Positions 20,601 through 33,220 of a stretch of DNA of 64,000 nucleotides are shown here, piece after piece. Made by a program: the position numbers and the translations under genes. The first letter of the stretch is position 1, and each line of letters opens with the position of its first letter. Below the pieces are notes generated by a model. It had not been told where the DNA came from and did no database searches. It saw only the letters and a program-made list of their open reading frames with translations. Origin of the DNA: Mesaphorura yosii (Eukaryota > Arthropoda > Collembola > Poduromorpha > Tullbergiidae); contig WIXG01000242.1 of the NCBI GenBank assembly GCA_009869945.1, positions 56,803 through 120,802 of the forward strand, in the 5' to 3' direction.

Positions 20601-23600
20601 TAAGGAAACTAGGCTTAACCCGGAGATCCTTCGCGCCTACTTAATTTGGTATCGTGTAGTATGTTGCATTTGCCTTGGCAGAGACAGGCACAACTAATAA
20701 TTACAAATTAGCGTCATTCATTCGCATCGCAAATTACAAAAGAATCTGCCAGCACGCTGCGATCATGCACATGTCACCGTAATCTCCAATTGTTATTGTT
20801 ACGCGCTACCTAACACTACGTTCGCCGTTCGCATAATTGCAAATTTAACCTTCTTCCTCGCATTAGTATCTTCCGTGAATAGATTTTTACCTTTTTAGAG
20901 ATATGGCAGAGGAGGTATTCAATTGATTCCTTTCTCTTATTTATGCGTTGCGTTGTTCGTTGTTAAAAAATCTTAGTTTGGCTGGCTCATCTTCGCAGAA
21001 GATTTACAACAGTCAGTGTTCCTTATTATTCTTGCCCAAAAAGATCAACAATAAAACTCACGCCTACATGCTCCATTCCATGCCATGTTCTGCGTTCTGT
21101 AGCAACAACACGCATTTTATTTTACAACTCTGTTAATTGTACTCTCTTATTATAGTCAATCAGCAGTTGGTCTTCTTCATTTGAATGTTTTCGTACCGTC
21201 GTGCCGTGTACACCGTACTCTTTTATTTCAGTTTTCAATGTCATTTCCCTTTCTCTTGGAACAAGTTAAGTATTCGTATTCGCAACAACTGAGTCAAGAA
21301 AATACCATAAAATCTACAGAACTTGTAATCTTGTTATTATTACGTGGTGTTGTTGAATGAATAACGAAGAGATAAACTGTTGCACAATTCTATTATTCTG
21401 TGACTGTAGCCTGTCGTCAAAATAGGATTTCCTCAGCATACTAATCTCAAGACAAATGATGCACCTTAATTCTGCCCCTTACACCATTGGAATGCTCGAA
21501 TTTTTTTAGCAGTAATTATTGAATGAAATACTTACCGAGCCACGAGACACAAACGGCCGGGTTGGATTCAGAAATTAATAATAATCAAAGATGAAGGCAA
21601 TATTCGACACGGCACCACTTTGTTCTGTTGTTTATCACATTAAGCAGGTTTAACACATCTTGAAACTGTTATTAATAAGGTTGACTTGATCTTGCTGCCA
21701 CGCGCTTTGAATGTTATTTATCCAGCTCCAGAATGGCGATCAGGATAACAAGCCTCGTCAGCTTCTCACTAAAACATAAGACAGACTTTGTTGATAAATC
21801 GTAAAACCATTCGAGTAATCAGCGATATTCAAGTTGACTAAAGGCTAACCTTCAATTCCAGCTTGGGCAGATTTCCCTACTCTGGATCTGAAACACAAAA
21901 TACCGAACTCAACCCTCAAGTTCAAATTCAAAATGCTAAATGCAAATGTGACAGCAACTTGGACTGACGACACTAGTGTGGAATGGACGAGCCCACAGAA
22001 AGAAAGAGAAATCAACACCATTTATTAATTATTGTGAACCTGATCGGTTGGTTCATGTAATTTATGGATTTGCTCTTGACGCTTTTGATTTCTTTTAACT
22101 AAAATATTGTGATACGCTTTATTTAATGAATGAAATGCGTCTATACAACTCGTGGGATGAAGTATCAAGATCATCAAAACAACAATGATGAGGTTCTTGA
22201 GTTGTCACTGTCACATTCGCAGTAAGAGCAATTAAGAAGATTAATAAAAATCTGACCTGACTGCGGTCTGTCCAATATGGCACCAAGTACGTTGACAATT
22301 GTCTTGGTCTGGCAGGTTAGCACGAAGAGCCCATTCAATCAAGATCACCAATTCACCAAATACCACTTTTTATAATCTTTAACAATCCTGTCTTGTCTGC
22401 TGTCTTCGAATCTGTTTGTGTTGTGTGTTGTCTTCTAGGATTCAAATTCAAGTTTAGAGGCCAGGCGAAGCAACAACGCAACTATCGTAAGTCGCAAGGG
22501 TTTATCGGAATTTGTAGAGCACTTTTTGTAATCACTGCAGCTTAAGCTTAACAGCCAGTCACTAACAATGCGCAGCACAGTCTTTTACTTAATTAATTCT
22601 AATATCACAATAAAACATTCAAAACCAGATTTTTCCCTTTCTTGGTCTGGCCTAGCTTGCCTCTTGCCTGTCGTGGTCCTCAGACGTGGTGTGATGGTGC
22701 TTGTTTGGTTGTTGGTTATTATCAATCAGCAACAATAATGTTAAAAAGCTCAATTTACTCCAAGCAAGGCGAAACAAGACCGCAGACTTGACTTGAGTTT
22801 GTACGATTGTACACAAATCTGCTTGTAAACTGTAAAGTAACTGTCTTGACGTTGACTCTTAGCTAGCCAGCATTTAGTTTAGTTTTGTATGGTACTGAAA
22901 CTTGTTTTCTCGCCTGCCGTCTGAGCATTGCTGGCATTGCAGCGAAGATATTTGATACTTTGCATAAAATATGTGCAAATGCAGACCGTGAGCAAGAGAA
23001 CCGCTTCACAAATTCACCCTTTATGTCCCTATTAAATGTATTAAAGCCGCTGCGCCGCTGGTGCAACAATGTTGAGATTTTATTGTGCTTAGGACGGACA
23101 AAGTCTGGTCTGGTCTGGTGTGATGCATGTCTTGCAAGTTGCGCGTATGCGGCGGTGCAACAATGTAATGTACCACGGGCACGGCACGACATGAGGAAAG
23201 GGATCTTGGATCTTATTGTTGCTTTGCTTGGGGGTTCATCCTTTATCTATCTGCTTTCTGCTTTGTATGAAGAAAATTTATTTCGTGCCAGTACCAACGA
23301 CCAGCACCCTGCTCGCCTTGCCATGTCGTGCCTCGGATTCCATGCCATGTCATGGCATGACTCTCTGGTGTAACTTCAATCGTAGACTAATTGGGTGCTT
23401 GACTGCTTGACAACCTTCTTCACTTCAGTGCAGTGCAGCACGGCACGGCGTGGACCGCGCAGGGTGATCGTGATTCGTGATGTGATATCGAATTCCATTG
23501 ATGCTCTGGCATGCGGCTGATGCTCTCACATTATTCATAATCATGCTCTTAAGACCCCTGGATTAAGAAATTTGAAGTAATGCATTGCGGTTGCTTGTGT

Positions 23601-24960
23601 AGTGTGGTGTGGAAGATGATAACAATGACAAATTCTAATTGTACGTCCGCGATTGATGTAAACAAGCCGAGCCACAGGTACTTTCTGAGTATGAACGTGA
23701 GCTTTTCTTAATGCCGTGCTGTTGTTGGCTTCAAAAACAACAATGACGGGATGACAGGATGAAATGGGCACTGACAATGACAACATATGCGTGGAATTCG
23801 GAGTATTTAGATTGGAATCCTAGCAAGACTGAACTTATAAGGCAGGGATTTCGTTTCTGCGCTAAGAAAAGACGCAGTTCATTGCGAGTCATGACTCATG
23901 GCTCGCGAATTCGCATCTTTGTTATCTTTCATGCCGAATTCTCAACACTCAAAGGTCACTCTGATGTGATGCGTCGAAAATCTAAATTCTGTTGAAGTCT
24001 TCGATCTCTTGCTTGCAGCGAGACTTACGAAATGCCACTGGGAAGATCCCAAATCATCCAACTAAACGAGAAAAATCAAGAAAAAGAGGTCCTTTGGCAA
24101 GCTTGAATGGTATTCCATGTTTATGCCCGAGCTTGTAATAAGGCGATAATTTAATACCAAAGTTTAAACTCTTCACGCTTTAACAAGTTAGCCTTGTTAA
24201 CACGTTTAGCAACTATTACATTCTTACCAGTGCCGTTCTCGCCTTTCTGTCAATTGTCCGCCAAGTGGGCAAACATCTTGCACGAAGAAAGAAGTTTCTC
24301 TGCATGCCTTGCTAGACTTCTTTATATTAGCAAATTAATACAATCATCATGCGGTACCTGCAGTGAGATATAATATTGCCTCGCATATTTAAGCACTGTA
24401 CTGGGCCCATTAATGTTTGCATATAAAATTTGTTCATTTAATTTCTGCGTGCGTGCGATGTTTCGTAGACGGTACACAGTTTCCTTTTCTTGTGATAATG
24501 CTAGCACGTCTTCGTCTTACATTTTGCGTATATGCGATTACGATTTGGGATTTGCGAATTCTGACAATCGAAAGCTTATGCCATAACGCATAACCCGACA
24601 ATTGTTATAGTCTGTAGCATAGCACAGCAAAGTGAATTGTTGTAACTTTCTCATTTTACTTTTCCGATGCCTCAACCTCACGTAAGTTTGCCTACTGAGT
24701 TTACTTTGCTAATGTTAAAGATAAAGAACAATGGCTATTGCTATTAAATCTCAATTGTATTTTGCTATGCTGTGCTGTAATTTTTATTACGACTGACGCA
24801 TCAGGATTTCCAACGTGAATGTGAACAAACACGCGAATCCATTTTGTTTCGCACAGGTGCCATTCTTGTAGGATGCGGTGGAGCGTGCAGTGAGTTAGAT
24901 TTCGAAGCAAGCTGTGAGTAATTGCAATTGATCCGGGCATTAATTACTAAATTCGGCAAT
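14623..24960. other. gene-free interval of about 10.3 kb
   Basis: No conserved coding exon recognised on either strand. ORFs are short, lack family motifs and overlap one another in opposite frames. Base composition is AT-rich, with scattered short recurring words such as TGCAATGCAAT and CACGGCACGG. It may hold 5' UTR exons and regulatory elements of the RhoGAP gene on its left or the SDR gene on its right. I cannot identify specific elements by eye, apart from the palindrome at 23341-23359. Confidence 0.4.
23341..23359. repeat. perfect 9-bp inverted repeat with single-base centre
   Basis: CATGCCATG, a central T, then CATGGCATG. It lies in a stretch with several more CATG and TGCC words. It may be chance or a dimeric protein-binding site. 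Confidence 0.5.
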
Positions 24961-26278
24961 ATGCCGACGACTGAATCTGAATCCTACCTGGAAATGGTCT
25001 GGAACTCCATTGTTTACCTGAAAGTATTCATCCTCATGTGGTACTATGCGCTTGAGTACGCCGTGCTCAGATACATTGTGCGAAGACGGAAAGATTTGTC
25101 CAAGGACATTATTCTGGTAAGTTCCCGTTCACAATCATTAAGAGAAAGTATCTGCGCCTGCTTGAATGGAGTGCACTTTAGCCTGGTACTGATCTTGCCA
25201 TGTCCGCAGGTCACCGGTTCCGGTAGAGGAATCGGACGGGAATTATGCCTGGAGCTCAGCAAAAGTGGTGCCAAACTTGTGTGCTGGAGTCGGACAGCCG
25301 CTCCAAATGAAGATTTGGTGCAGAGGATACGAAGACAAGGTGGAACGGCCTACGCGTACACCGTGGACGTTGGAGACAGGCTCCAGGTCGAAAGGGCTGC
25401 GGCACAGGTACGAAAAGAGTCCTTGCACAAGGTCAGTTCGTGATAGAATCCTTGTTAAACTGTAACGTTTCAGGTAAAACGAGAAGTTGGTGACGTGACG
25501 ATGATCATAAACAACGCTGGCCTCATGAAGGTCAGACACATTCTGGACACCAAGCCGAAGGAGGTGGAGGAAATGTTCCAAGTCAACGTGCTCTCGAACT
25601 TTTGGATGATTCAGCAATTCCTGCCCACAATGGTTGAGAAACGTGCCGGACACATCGTCACAATAAACTCTGCCTCCGGGATTTTGCCAGCGTATTCCAT
25701 TGCAGCGTATTGTTCCACGAAACATGCACAACACGGTTTCGTTGAGGCGTTGCGTCAGGAACTCGGTCACCACCCTCTCAAACCAGACATCAAATTCACG
25801 ACCGCATTTCCATTTTACTGCTCGACTGACATGCTTGAACATGGAATTCCAAACACAAGGTGAGACCGCCCGAAAAATTATGCAACTCGTGCTCTGCTGC
25901 GACTCGGCTGGAACTGGATGATAAATTTTGGGTGCCTATTTTCATGTTTAAGGATTCCGTCACTGCTTCCGATTCTTACGCCGACGGAAGTCGCTGAAGT
26001 GATCGTGGATGGAATCCGGCGTGAATTTGAGTACGTGTATGTACCACGCATGATTTATTGGCTGGCAATGTTTTCGTGGTAAATGACTGGACAACTTCCG
26101 TGTCCATCTATACTTAATACGATAATGGCCTTGCTAATGATGATCGGCACTGTATTGCAATTGCAGGATCGTCACTCCAAAGGCAGTCAACGCGCACGGC
26201 GACTTCTTTCAGTTGTACATCGAGCCCATAACAAAGACGAGCAATAACAATCGGGACCAAGCCCAAAAGTTGAAGTGA
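24961..26278 (+). CDS. short-chain dehydrogenase/reductase, SDR16C (RDH10/DHRS3-like)
   Basis: Five exons: 24961-25116, 25210-25407, 25474-25859, 25953-26078, 26167-26278, all in phase, giving 325 aa. An N-terminal hydrophobic segment (residues about 15-40, YLKVFILMWYYALEYAVL) suggests an ER or lipid-droplet membrane anchor. The nucleotide-binding motif is TGSGRGIG. Next come IINNAG, the catalytic Ser in INSASG and the Tyr-Lys pair in YCSTKHAQHGF. The cofactor loop after beta-2 reads CWSRTAAPNED. The family oxidises or reduces retinoids and other lipid alcohols or ketones with NAD(P). The exact substrate cannot be read from sequence; long-chain or isoprenoid alcohols are also possible. The start is the first ATG in the open frame. 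Confidence 0.85.
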
Positions 26279-26534
26279 AACGGCCGCTAAACCCGCGTAC
26301 ACCATTAGCCATCGTTACCTAATGTATCCTATTTTCTGTTCGTTCAGCAAGTCTCGCAATAAGCTTGACCTTATGTTTATTAAGTTTATTTCGTACACCT
26401 TCTAATTAATCACAAATCAATCAAGTCAAATTAGGGAATAAAGCACTCGATTAAGATAAGGCTTAAGATTGGAACTAGTCTACAATTTCGATGTCATCGT
26501 CACACAAGTCTGAACTCTGAAGTCGGCTTATTGC

Positions 26535-28341
26535 CTAATAGTAGTAAGGGTGATTCTCTTCTAAGATATTAGGCTGCTGATACTGGCCTTGTCCTTGGCC
26601 CTGCGATTCAGTCTGCTGCCCATTGTTGTTGTTATTGTTGGCACCGTGGCTGTGGCCGTAGTCTTGATCTTCTGGCTTGCCCGGAGCAGGTGCATCAGGC
26701 AGGTATTGATATTGATACTGGTATTGTTGCTCGTACTCTGCCTCGGCCGCCATCGCTTCCGCGTGAGATCCGTCACCGTCACCTTCGGCGTACTGCTGTT
26801 GCTGCTGCTGATCAAACGGCACATGATCGTATTGCTGCTGTGACTGCTCCTGAATTGCACCCGTGTATGTGTCCATGGTTGGTGGTGATTCAATTTGTGA
26901 CTCAGACTCTGACTCTGACTGCACCTCATTCTGACCCTGATCCCATTGCCTTGAGAATTCACGCCGAACCCTCGCATCGTTAGCCCACTCGTCCTGCTCT
27001 TCCATGTGTTGCTCTTGTTTCTGGACGTGCTCATGTTGTTCGTGGTAAATTGATGGAGGCGGCAACTCAATTTCGTCTTCATACGTATGCAGGTGATTTT
27101 CTGGTGGAGCCTTGTCATGGCCTTGCTCGATGGGCTCTGATTGTGGCACTGTCTCCGGCTGAGCGTTTTGTTCGTGAAATGGTTGAGCTACATCAGTTTC
27201 GCCTTGGCTTGCAGTCTGAGGCTGATCACTTTCTTCTACCTCGTCAAGATCGTCGTCATGTTCTTCTGTTTGAGCATCTTCATGTTCAGTATGTCCATCC
27301 GAATCTATCCAAATTGAAAACATTTCTAAAAGGAGGCCTTGCCAAAGAAACAAGAAAAATTTCCCAAACCTGAAAAGTCCAAGAATCCATAAATTGTGTC
27401 AATAATGCTGCTGAAGAGAGAAGACTCAGAACTGTCATCAAGATCCACACCAGAATCGGAGTCGTGGTCGTCGCCAACCGTGCCGTCAGTTTGTTTTGAT
27501 TCAGGTTCAACAGGGAGGACAGGAGGAGCTGAATCTGAAGCAGGAGCTTGACTATCACCTACATCAATACCACTTGGCACTACAAGCGCATCTTCAGCAG
27601 AATTATTTTCTATCAAAACTAAAGTCGCCACACCACCGAGTACAATGAGCAAGATAAAAAATATGATTTTGTATATCGATGAGTTGTCGCCATTTTCTTC
27701 GTCTTCATCCTCGACCACGACTGGGGCAGGAGTCTCTTTACGTTTGGGCTGAGGCTTCGGGTTGGGCGGCGGCTTTTGCTTTGGTTGTTCCCGAGCTTTG
27801 GGTTTCTCTGGCACGGGCGGAGCAGCAATGAGAGGCTCGTTGAATCCATTGTCATCATTGCTGCTCCCGTTGTCAAAATCTTCTTCAGCCGTTGATCCAG
27901 AATCTGCTTAATAGAAAGTTGGTTGTTCAGAACGACAAAGAGACGACTCAGCGGCGGCATTAATCGTTGGAGTCGACCTTACCGTTGCGTTGCCTGACGA
28001 TAATTGGAGCAGGCGCATCCTCTTCTGCACTTAACAGTTTGAAGGTTTCGGTTTCAACATTTTCGACCCCCACTTCCTCGTCTTTTTGCTGCTGCTTTTG
28101 TTGCAATTCCCGTTCCCGTTGTTCTTGTTGCTCCTGTTGAAGCAACTGCTCCTCTTCATCGTCAATGTTCCGAGTTGCGTAAAATGCGGCTGCAGCTTCG
28201 TTCTTTTCGAAATGCCCTGAAATTGTGACGCGGCAATAGTTGCAAGCTGCCATCTTAATTAAGATTCACTCCCAATGCAATGCAATTACCTTTTTTCTTC
28301 TTTTTGTCTCTTCTTCGCCGTGGCTGATGGGAGTCCGCCAT
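26535..28341 (-). CDS. acidic single-pass membrane protein, junctin/ASPH-like layout
   Basis: My model has four exons: 28290-28341, 27983-28216, 27370-27903, 26535-27304, giving 529 aa. The short cytosolic start is strongly basic (MADSHQPRRRRDKKKKK). A Gln/Glu-rich coiled stretch, a Pro/Lys linker and one membrane span (IIFFILLIVLGGVATLVLI) follow. The long lumenal or outer tail is very acidic and Gln-rich and ends HPYYY. This order resembles the junctin/aspartyl-beta-hydroxylase N-terminal module of the ER, but no catalytic domain is present, so the relation is only suggestive. The exon 4 acceptor is ambiguous: TTTTAG at 27323 also stays in frame and would add six residues. CAG-type repeats encode polyglutamine near 26795-26815. 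Confidence 0.65.
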
Positions 28342-29048
28342 CTTTACGGATTTCCGTCTGAGCTTTATCACCTGCCTTTCTCAATGAAGGCGAGAGTAGA
28401 TTGAGGACGACCTGCCACTCGACTCTCGGCTGCACTGCGACGTAGGTTTGATGTACAGATGAAGTGTGGACAAACAAACGGCATATATTGTGACAAAAAT
28501 TTTGGATGGATCGCGAGTGAGTCTCCTCTTAGCTGATATTACTTCGCATTTAGCCATTATATCCATCCGTGTAGTTCGGTGTTCATGAGAGTTAAATTTA
28601 GATGAGTTATTTATAGAAACCTGGTTTTTCGCAAACAAAAAGTAAAAGCTCCGGGTAGCAGCTGCATTACGTTTCTTGATTCAAGTCAATAACGTCTTCA
28701 ACAACAAATGGTCTTTGCAAGTGAGATGATTCCTCTCCTTATGATATTAAGCATACAAAAAGTATTGCATTGAACTGTACTAACCGAAATCTGTTCATCC
28801 TTCGTCCTGACTCCTGACCATGTGTTTTGTAGATATCGCTTAATGGAGTACGGGAAAAGTGAATAAGGATGTTGAGCAATCATTTCTACGATCACGCGGG
28901 TGAGACAAGCATAAATATTATCAGTACGTGAACATGAAGACCATAAACTGAGTAAAAATTAACTTGTTAGAAAATGAAGTGCGTAAAAACAAGTTTATTA
29001 CAAAATACACAAAACTTCTTACTACTGGAATGAAAGTACAATAAATAA
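28342..29048. other. intergenic
   Basis: Holds the upstream region of the acidic membrane protein and the 3' end of METTL26. Small ORFs here show no family motif. Confidence 0.4.
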
Positions 29049-29690
29049 TCAATATTTCTGAAATATGAGCATCTTGTTATTAGCTGGCATGTCGAATGAC
29101 TTAACGAATTGCAACCGGTTCGCTTGCGCTAACTTAATCAAGTCCGAAGTATCGCGTACACCCCATTCAGGATTCTGCATTCTAAGGGACGCATTGAAAT
29201 TGATGTTGGACTCGGGAGCCAAAACACCATTCACGGAGTAGGGGCCATATGTGATCAGGAAACCTTCGGGTTTCAGAAGATATTGTGAAACTAAAAACAA
29301 GCCTTCGGTGCAGCGCCAAGGCGAAATGTGAATCATGTTTGTACAGAGTATCCCGTCGAAGTGGGACTTGCGATTTGCCAGCAGTGAGTCCTGGACAGGT
29401 TGGGTCACATCGAACTTAATTGGGGGCGAGACATTTGAATGTAGATTCAGGGTGTCAATGTGGGCTTGAATGCTTGTTAAAGATCGGTCATCAATTTCAC
29501 TCGGAAGCCAATGGGCGAAGGGCATTGCCTGTGCAAAATGTGCGACGTGCTGTCCCGTCCCACTCGCTACTTCTAGCACCTGCAGCTTCGCTGCTCCACC
29601 ATTTCTTCCGGATGATCTCAGTTTGAAGAATTCCTTGAGTACTTGCAAAATGAACTCCTTGTTCCGCTCGGCTGCAGGTGCGCTCAACAT
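29049..29690 (-). CDS. METTL26: METTL26-like (UPF0585) methyltransferase-fold protein
   Basis: A single-exon 213-aa protein, close to the family's usual length of about 200. The opening LSAPAAERNKEFIL matches the family's conserved AAERNK start. The SAM-binding motif I is VLEVASGTGQHVAHFA. Conserved blocks continue with HISPWRCTEGLF, LLKPEGFLITYGPYSVNG, LRMQNPEWGVRDT and the C-terminal MPANNKMLIF. Members have a Rossmann methyltransferase fold, but the substrate is unknown. It lies head-to-head with the WDR18 gene, whose start is about 0.8 kb away. Confidence 0.9.
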   Translation of the reverse strand: MLSAPAAERNKEFILQVLKEFFKLRSSGRNGGAAKLQVLEVASGTGQHVAHFAQAMPFAHWLPSEIDDRSLTSIQAHIDTLNLHSNVSPPIKFDVTQPVQDSLLANRKSHFDGILCTNMIHISPWRCTEGLFLVSQYLLKPEGFLITYGPYSVNGVLAPESNINFNASLRMQNPEWGVRDTSDLIKLAQANRLQFVKSFDMPANNKMLIFQKY

Positions 29691-30516
29691 CTTCAGTTTG
29701 GCGACAAATTAACGAGATAGTTTGGTGGTATGTTTTCGACTCAATCCGCCTGTAATGTGGTGATTCCTCAACTGCAATAAATTGCAAAATTGGTAGAATC
29801 GATCGGGGGCCCAAAATTCACGATAAATTTATACTTTAAAAGTTATTTACCTGAAAGTACTGGAACAACCACTACGTGGCAGATATCTGCAGTTCTCGAT
29901 GTCAATTGTCGAGAGAGCTGCGCCGTGCGTTGACAAATGTCGACAGCGCAGTTTCGTGGACCCTTCAATATAGTCAATTTAAGGTAATACCAGTCTTAAC
30001 AACACCTTTAAGGTGACAGTATACAAGAATATGTAAATGACCTTTCGGTAAATAAGAACTACGAATTTTCGCCTGTATGAAATTAGCTCTACAATTTACA
30101 AGAAAATCTGATGTCAATTACTTTTGTATTTATTGACGCACAAATCCTTTGCATTCTGAAGTTCAAACTCGACTGGCGCGCCACGTGCTCGCTTTATTAC
30201 AAAAAATACACGCTACAGGTTGGATTGAGAAACTTTAACTGAATTGACAATTAAACACTGGAGTTAACTCAGTTAAGTGAACTAGAAGGCTGTGATTTGG
30301 CTACATTCATCTGTCGGCGCGTCAGTGACGAGGGAGCAAGTGGCCAATTTCGTTTGACAGCAAACTGCAGGAGGACCAGGTAAATCTTGTGCTTAAACTG
30401 TTGAACAGCTTGATTGGATTCCTATCGCTGTGGATGAATTGAACTGCAATATTGAAAACGAGGGCTGCGCTAAATTAATAATTCTATTGCTGACACAGGT
30501 TCTCGTGAAGTCTTCT
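29691..30516. other. divergent intergenic region METTL26/WDR18
   Basis: It contains a GC-richer patch (GGCGCGCCACGTGCTCGC near 30177) with an E-box-like CACGTG. It is probably the promoter area for both housekeeping genes. The WDR18 frame is open upstream to 30430 without an ATG, so a 5' exon may end there. Confidence 0.4.
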
Positions 30517-31842
30517 ATGGAGGTGCTCGTAACGACAGCTGCAGCTTCGGCAGGCGAAAATAATGAATCCAGAACGAGCTTGATCTTTTGGAACCCCGTT
30601 AATGGCACGAAGATCCTATCGCTCCGTGGATTAACGTCGATTCCGCAACTTCATTCCTTATCATTTATCAAGAACGAAGGTGTTTTGATCGGGGAATCAG
30701 ATAAACCCTTCTTGCATTATTGGCAATGTGGCTCATCGTTGCAGAACTCCGCTAGAATTCTTTGCCCAGGAAAACCCGGGCCTGCAACCGTTTCACCAAC
30801 TGGGCACTACGTCGTGGTCGGGATTAATGATCAAATCTTAATTTGGCAAGTGGAGAGCGGCCGCATAATAAACGTGATCAACTCAGCTCACTTCCGCCCG
30901 ATAACACTTTTAAAGTTTACTACAGACGGATCGTTTCTTCTGAGTGCAAGTCAGGATGGGATCGTTCATGTCTGGTCGTTTGTGCAAATTTCCTCCAAAA
31001 TAAACACTCCAGTCTACACATGGTCCCATCATTCTCTGGCCGTGACGGGGCTACATTTATCTGGCTCAGGAATCGGGAGGAAGTCACACGCGTTCACCGC
31101 GTCCTTGGATCGAACTATGAAAATGTACTCATTGGTGGCGGGCGATCTGCTGCTGTCGGTAGCCTTTCCCAATCCACTGACCAGCATTGCCGTGGATTCG
31201 TGCGACACTCGCGCTTACGTGGGGACCAATTCTGGAGTCATCTACCAATGCAAGTTGACGGCCGTTCCAAGAAATTCGGTGGAGCACCACGTCGGCGCAG
31301 AAGAAACAAGTTCCTGTTCCGTATTTAAGAAACACACTTCGCCAATTTCATGTTTGACGGTCTCAGCTGATGGTCAAACATTGGCTTCGAGTGATGAAAC
31401 TGGAAATATTTACTTGTGGGACACACTAAGCGGCCAGCCGACCAAAACAATTGCGACAAGCCCAGGACAAGCAGGCGGCACGAATAACAAAGTTACAAAC
31501 ATGCAATTCTGGTTGGGTTCGCCAGAGAATTGGAAGTCCGGCCAGCAGAAGCCGACGATTGTCTTCCCGGAAGTTGCGAGGCTAATTGAAAGTCCAGATC
31601 AACCGCAAGAGCGACACGAGTTGGAACATATCGTTACTGTCTGGAATCGAAATCCAAGCTCCGATGATGTCATTGTCGAAGACCAAGGCATGGATGGGCT
31701 CGAAGAATCTGACCGGCAGAAAACGATGGAAATCATTCATCTGAAGGCCCAGCTTGCAAAGGCGGAATCAATTAACAAAAAATTGCATGAATTTTGCGTA
31801 CAGAATATTTTAAGCCATGATGATACAGATTCAAATACTTGA
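30517..31842 (+). CDS. WDR18: WD-repeat protein 18 (WDR18/Ipi3)
   Basis: A single-exon 441-aa protein. The start is ATG 30517, which gives MEVLVTTAA; WDR18 homologues also begin with an MEVVL-like strand. WD repeats are visible as FWNPVNGTKILSLRG, IWQVESGRIINVI with HFRPITLLKFTTDGSFLLSA, DGIVHVWSF, SLDRTMKMYSL and HTSPISCLTVSADGQTLASS with ETGNIYLWDTLSG. The C-terminus is a charged helix (RQKTMEIIHLKAQLAKAES) as in WDR18/Ipi3. The protein acts with PELP1 and TEX10 (Rix1 complex) in 60S ribosome maturation and ITS2 processing in the nucleus. The SBDS gene at 58 kb also serves late 60S maturation, but the distance argues against functional linkage. Confidence 0.88.
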   Translation: MEVLVTTAAASAGENNESRTSLIFWNPVNGTKILSLRGLTSIPQLHSLSFIKNEGVLIGESDKPFLHYWQCGSSLQNSARILCPGKPGPATVSPTGHYVVVGINDQILIWQVESGRIINVINSAHFRPITLLKFTTDGSFLLSASQDGIVHVWSFVQISSKINTPVYTWSHHSLAVTGLHLSGSGIGRKSHAFTASLDRTMKMYSLVAGDLLLSVAFPNPLTSIAVDSCDTRAYVGTNSGVIYQCKLTAVPRNSVEHHVGAEETSSCSVFKKHTSPISCLTVSADGQTLASSDETGNIYLWDTLSGQPTKTIATSPGQAGGTNNKVTNMQFWLGSPENWKSGQQKPTIVFPEVARLIESPDQPQERHELEHIVTVWNRNPSSDDVIVEDQGMDGLEESDRQKTMEIIHLKAQLAKAESINKKLHEFCVQNILSHDDTDSNT

Positions 31843-33220
31843 ACACGTTCATTTTTGTAAGACTAAATTAAATTGCTGATGAGAAACAAGAATGGAATTT
31901 TGTGTGAGAAATAAATCATATTGACTGAATCCGCATAATTCCATCTGCCTAAAACTCAGTGATGTCACTGGATTTGAACGAAAATTAGTCATGTTTCCGC
32001 GTAGACCATTCCATCATCGCGTTTCTTGAGCATTTGCATTCCACCGTGAGAATTGTCAGTTGTGTTACGAAAGATAATCCGAAAATTCCCTGCAAATGCG
32101 TAATATTTAGTTTACTAATTCCAGTATGCCATGCCGGTACAAATATGAATCAATCCAATTTTAGATTGCTGTTCACCGTCACCTCTTCAGAAATTTAACA
32201 ATCGCGAAATAGTTTACTCATGTTTCATGCGTGTTTGGCGATGACTACGACTACGAGTAGTAAGAGTAAAATCTATAGCTTATGATGAATGACGAGCATA
32301 ATCCGGGTTGACGAGTTCGGATCTGAGCCAGGCCAGGGCCGGCAGAGTGGCTCCTAGCTTGGTTCGTTTCTAAGATAAATTGAGTTCAAGTGTTGTGTTT
32401 TAATCGGAATTGGCTTCAACACGTCAACAGCTCGTGCAAGATAACACAAACAGCAGGCATTTCATTGATTTCTCGTTTTCAAGTGCAGTTTTCGCTGCTG
32501 TCAATTTCAAGCGTCCGGTTCACTGAGACTGAGCATAAGCGATTAGCTGGCAACATGTTAATGCTGATATCAGAAATGGCGACATGGGTCTCAGTAATAC
32601 TCGATTATCTATCGCGACAGGCATGAGCTTTGAACTGTCAAGCTGTCATCATCCATCGATCAATTTCTACATTCTACAGCAATTTCTGCCAATGTCGGCC
32701 CCGTGTCGAACAAAATACGATATTCGAGATTAATAGGCAGGAAGGACATTTGCACTCTCAGAAAATTGATCAGCATTCCAGTCCAAGATAGCGGCCACGA
32801 GCTGTTGATTAGCACAGCAGAACGGAAAGGAATGTGACCTTGTTGTCTAATTGCGCATTAAGGCAGCAATGGGGCTTGTTTGAACAGGAATAAACTGCTT
32901 AACTGCTTTGCTTTGTCCTTGCGCTGATTCCAATTGCCAATTGCCGATTCAAAAAGCGATGAACGATTTGAAAACAAAATTCTATTCATTACAAAGCTTA
33001 TCATATGTGTGCTTAATTCCTATATTAAAAATACTTGACTTGTGCAATCAGGGAAATTCATTTCAGTGTGTTTAAACTTATAATAATTTAGTGATAACGT
33101 ATGATAATGGCACGTAATTAACAACAACACTCTAAAATGAAAACGAAATGAATGGAACAATTACAATGGAGACCCAATTTATCGCATTGCCCCGGAATGG
33201 CTTATTCTGATCATACAGAA
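31843..33220. other. intergenic
   Basis: The convergent 3' ends of WDR18 and the EB-module gene flank this stretch; AATAAA lies near 31910. No gene recognised. Confidence 0.4.

Noticed and set aside
22885-23373. 162-codon plus-strand ORF with overlapping minus-strand ORF
   Set aside because: Open in both strands by composition, no recognisable motif, no splice context.
27960-28253. Alternative start MAACNYCRVTISG for the acidic membrane protein
   Set aside because: The frame is better explained by an acceptor at 28217/28216 joining the basic first exon 28290-28341 in phase.
30843-31328. 161-codon ORF inside WDR18
   Set aside because: Shadow of the WDR18 frame, Arg-rich and without domains.
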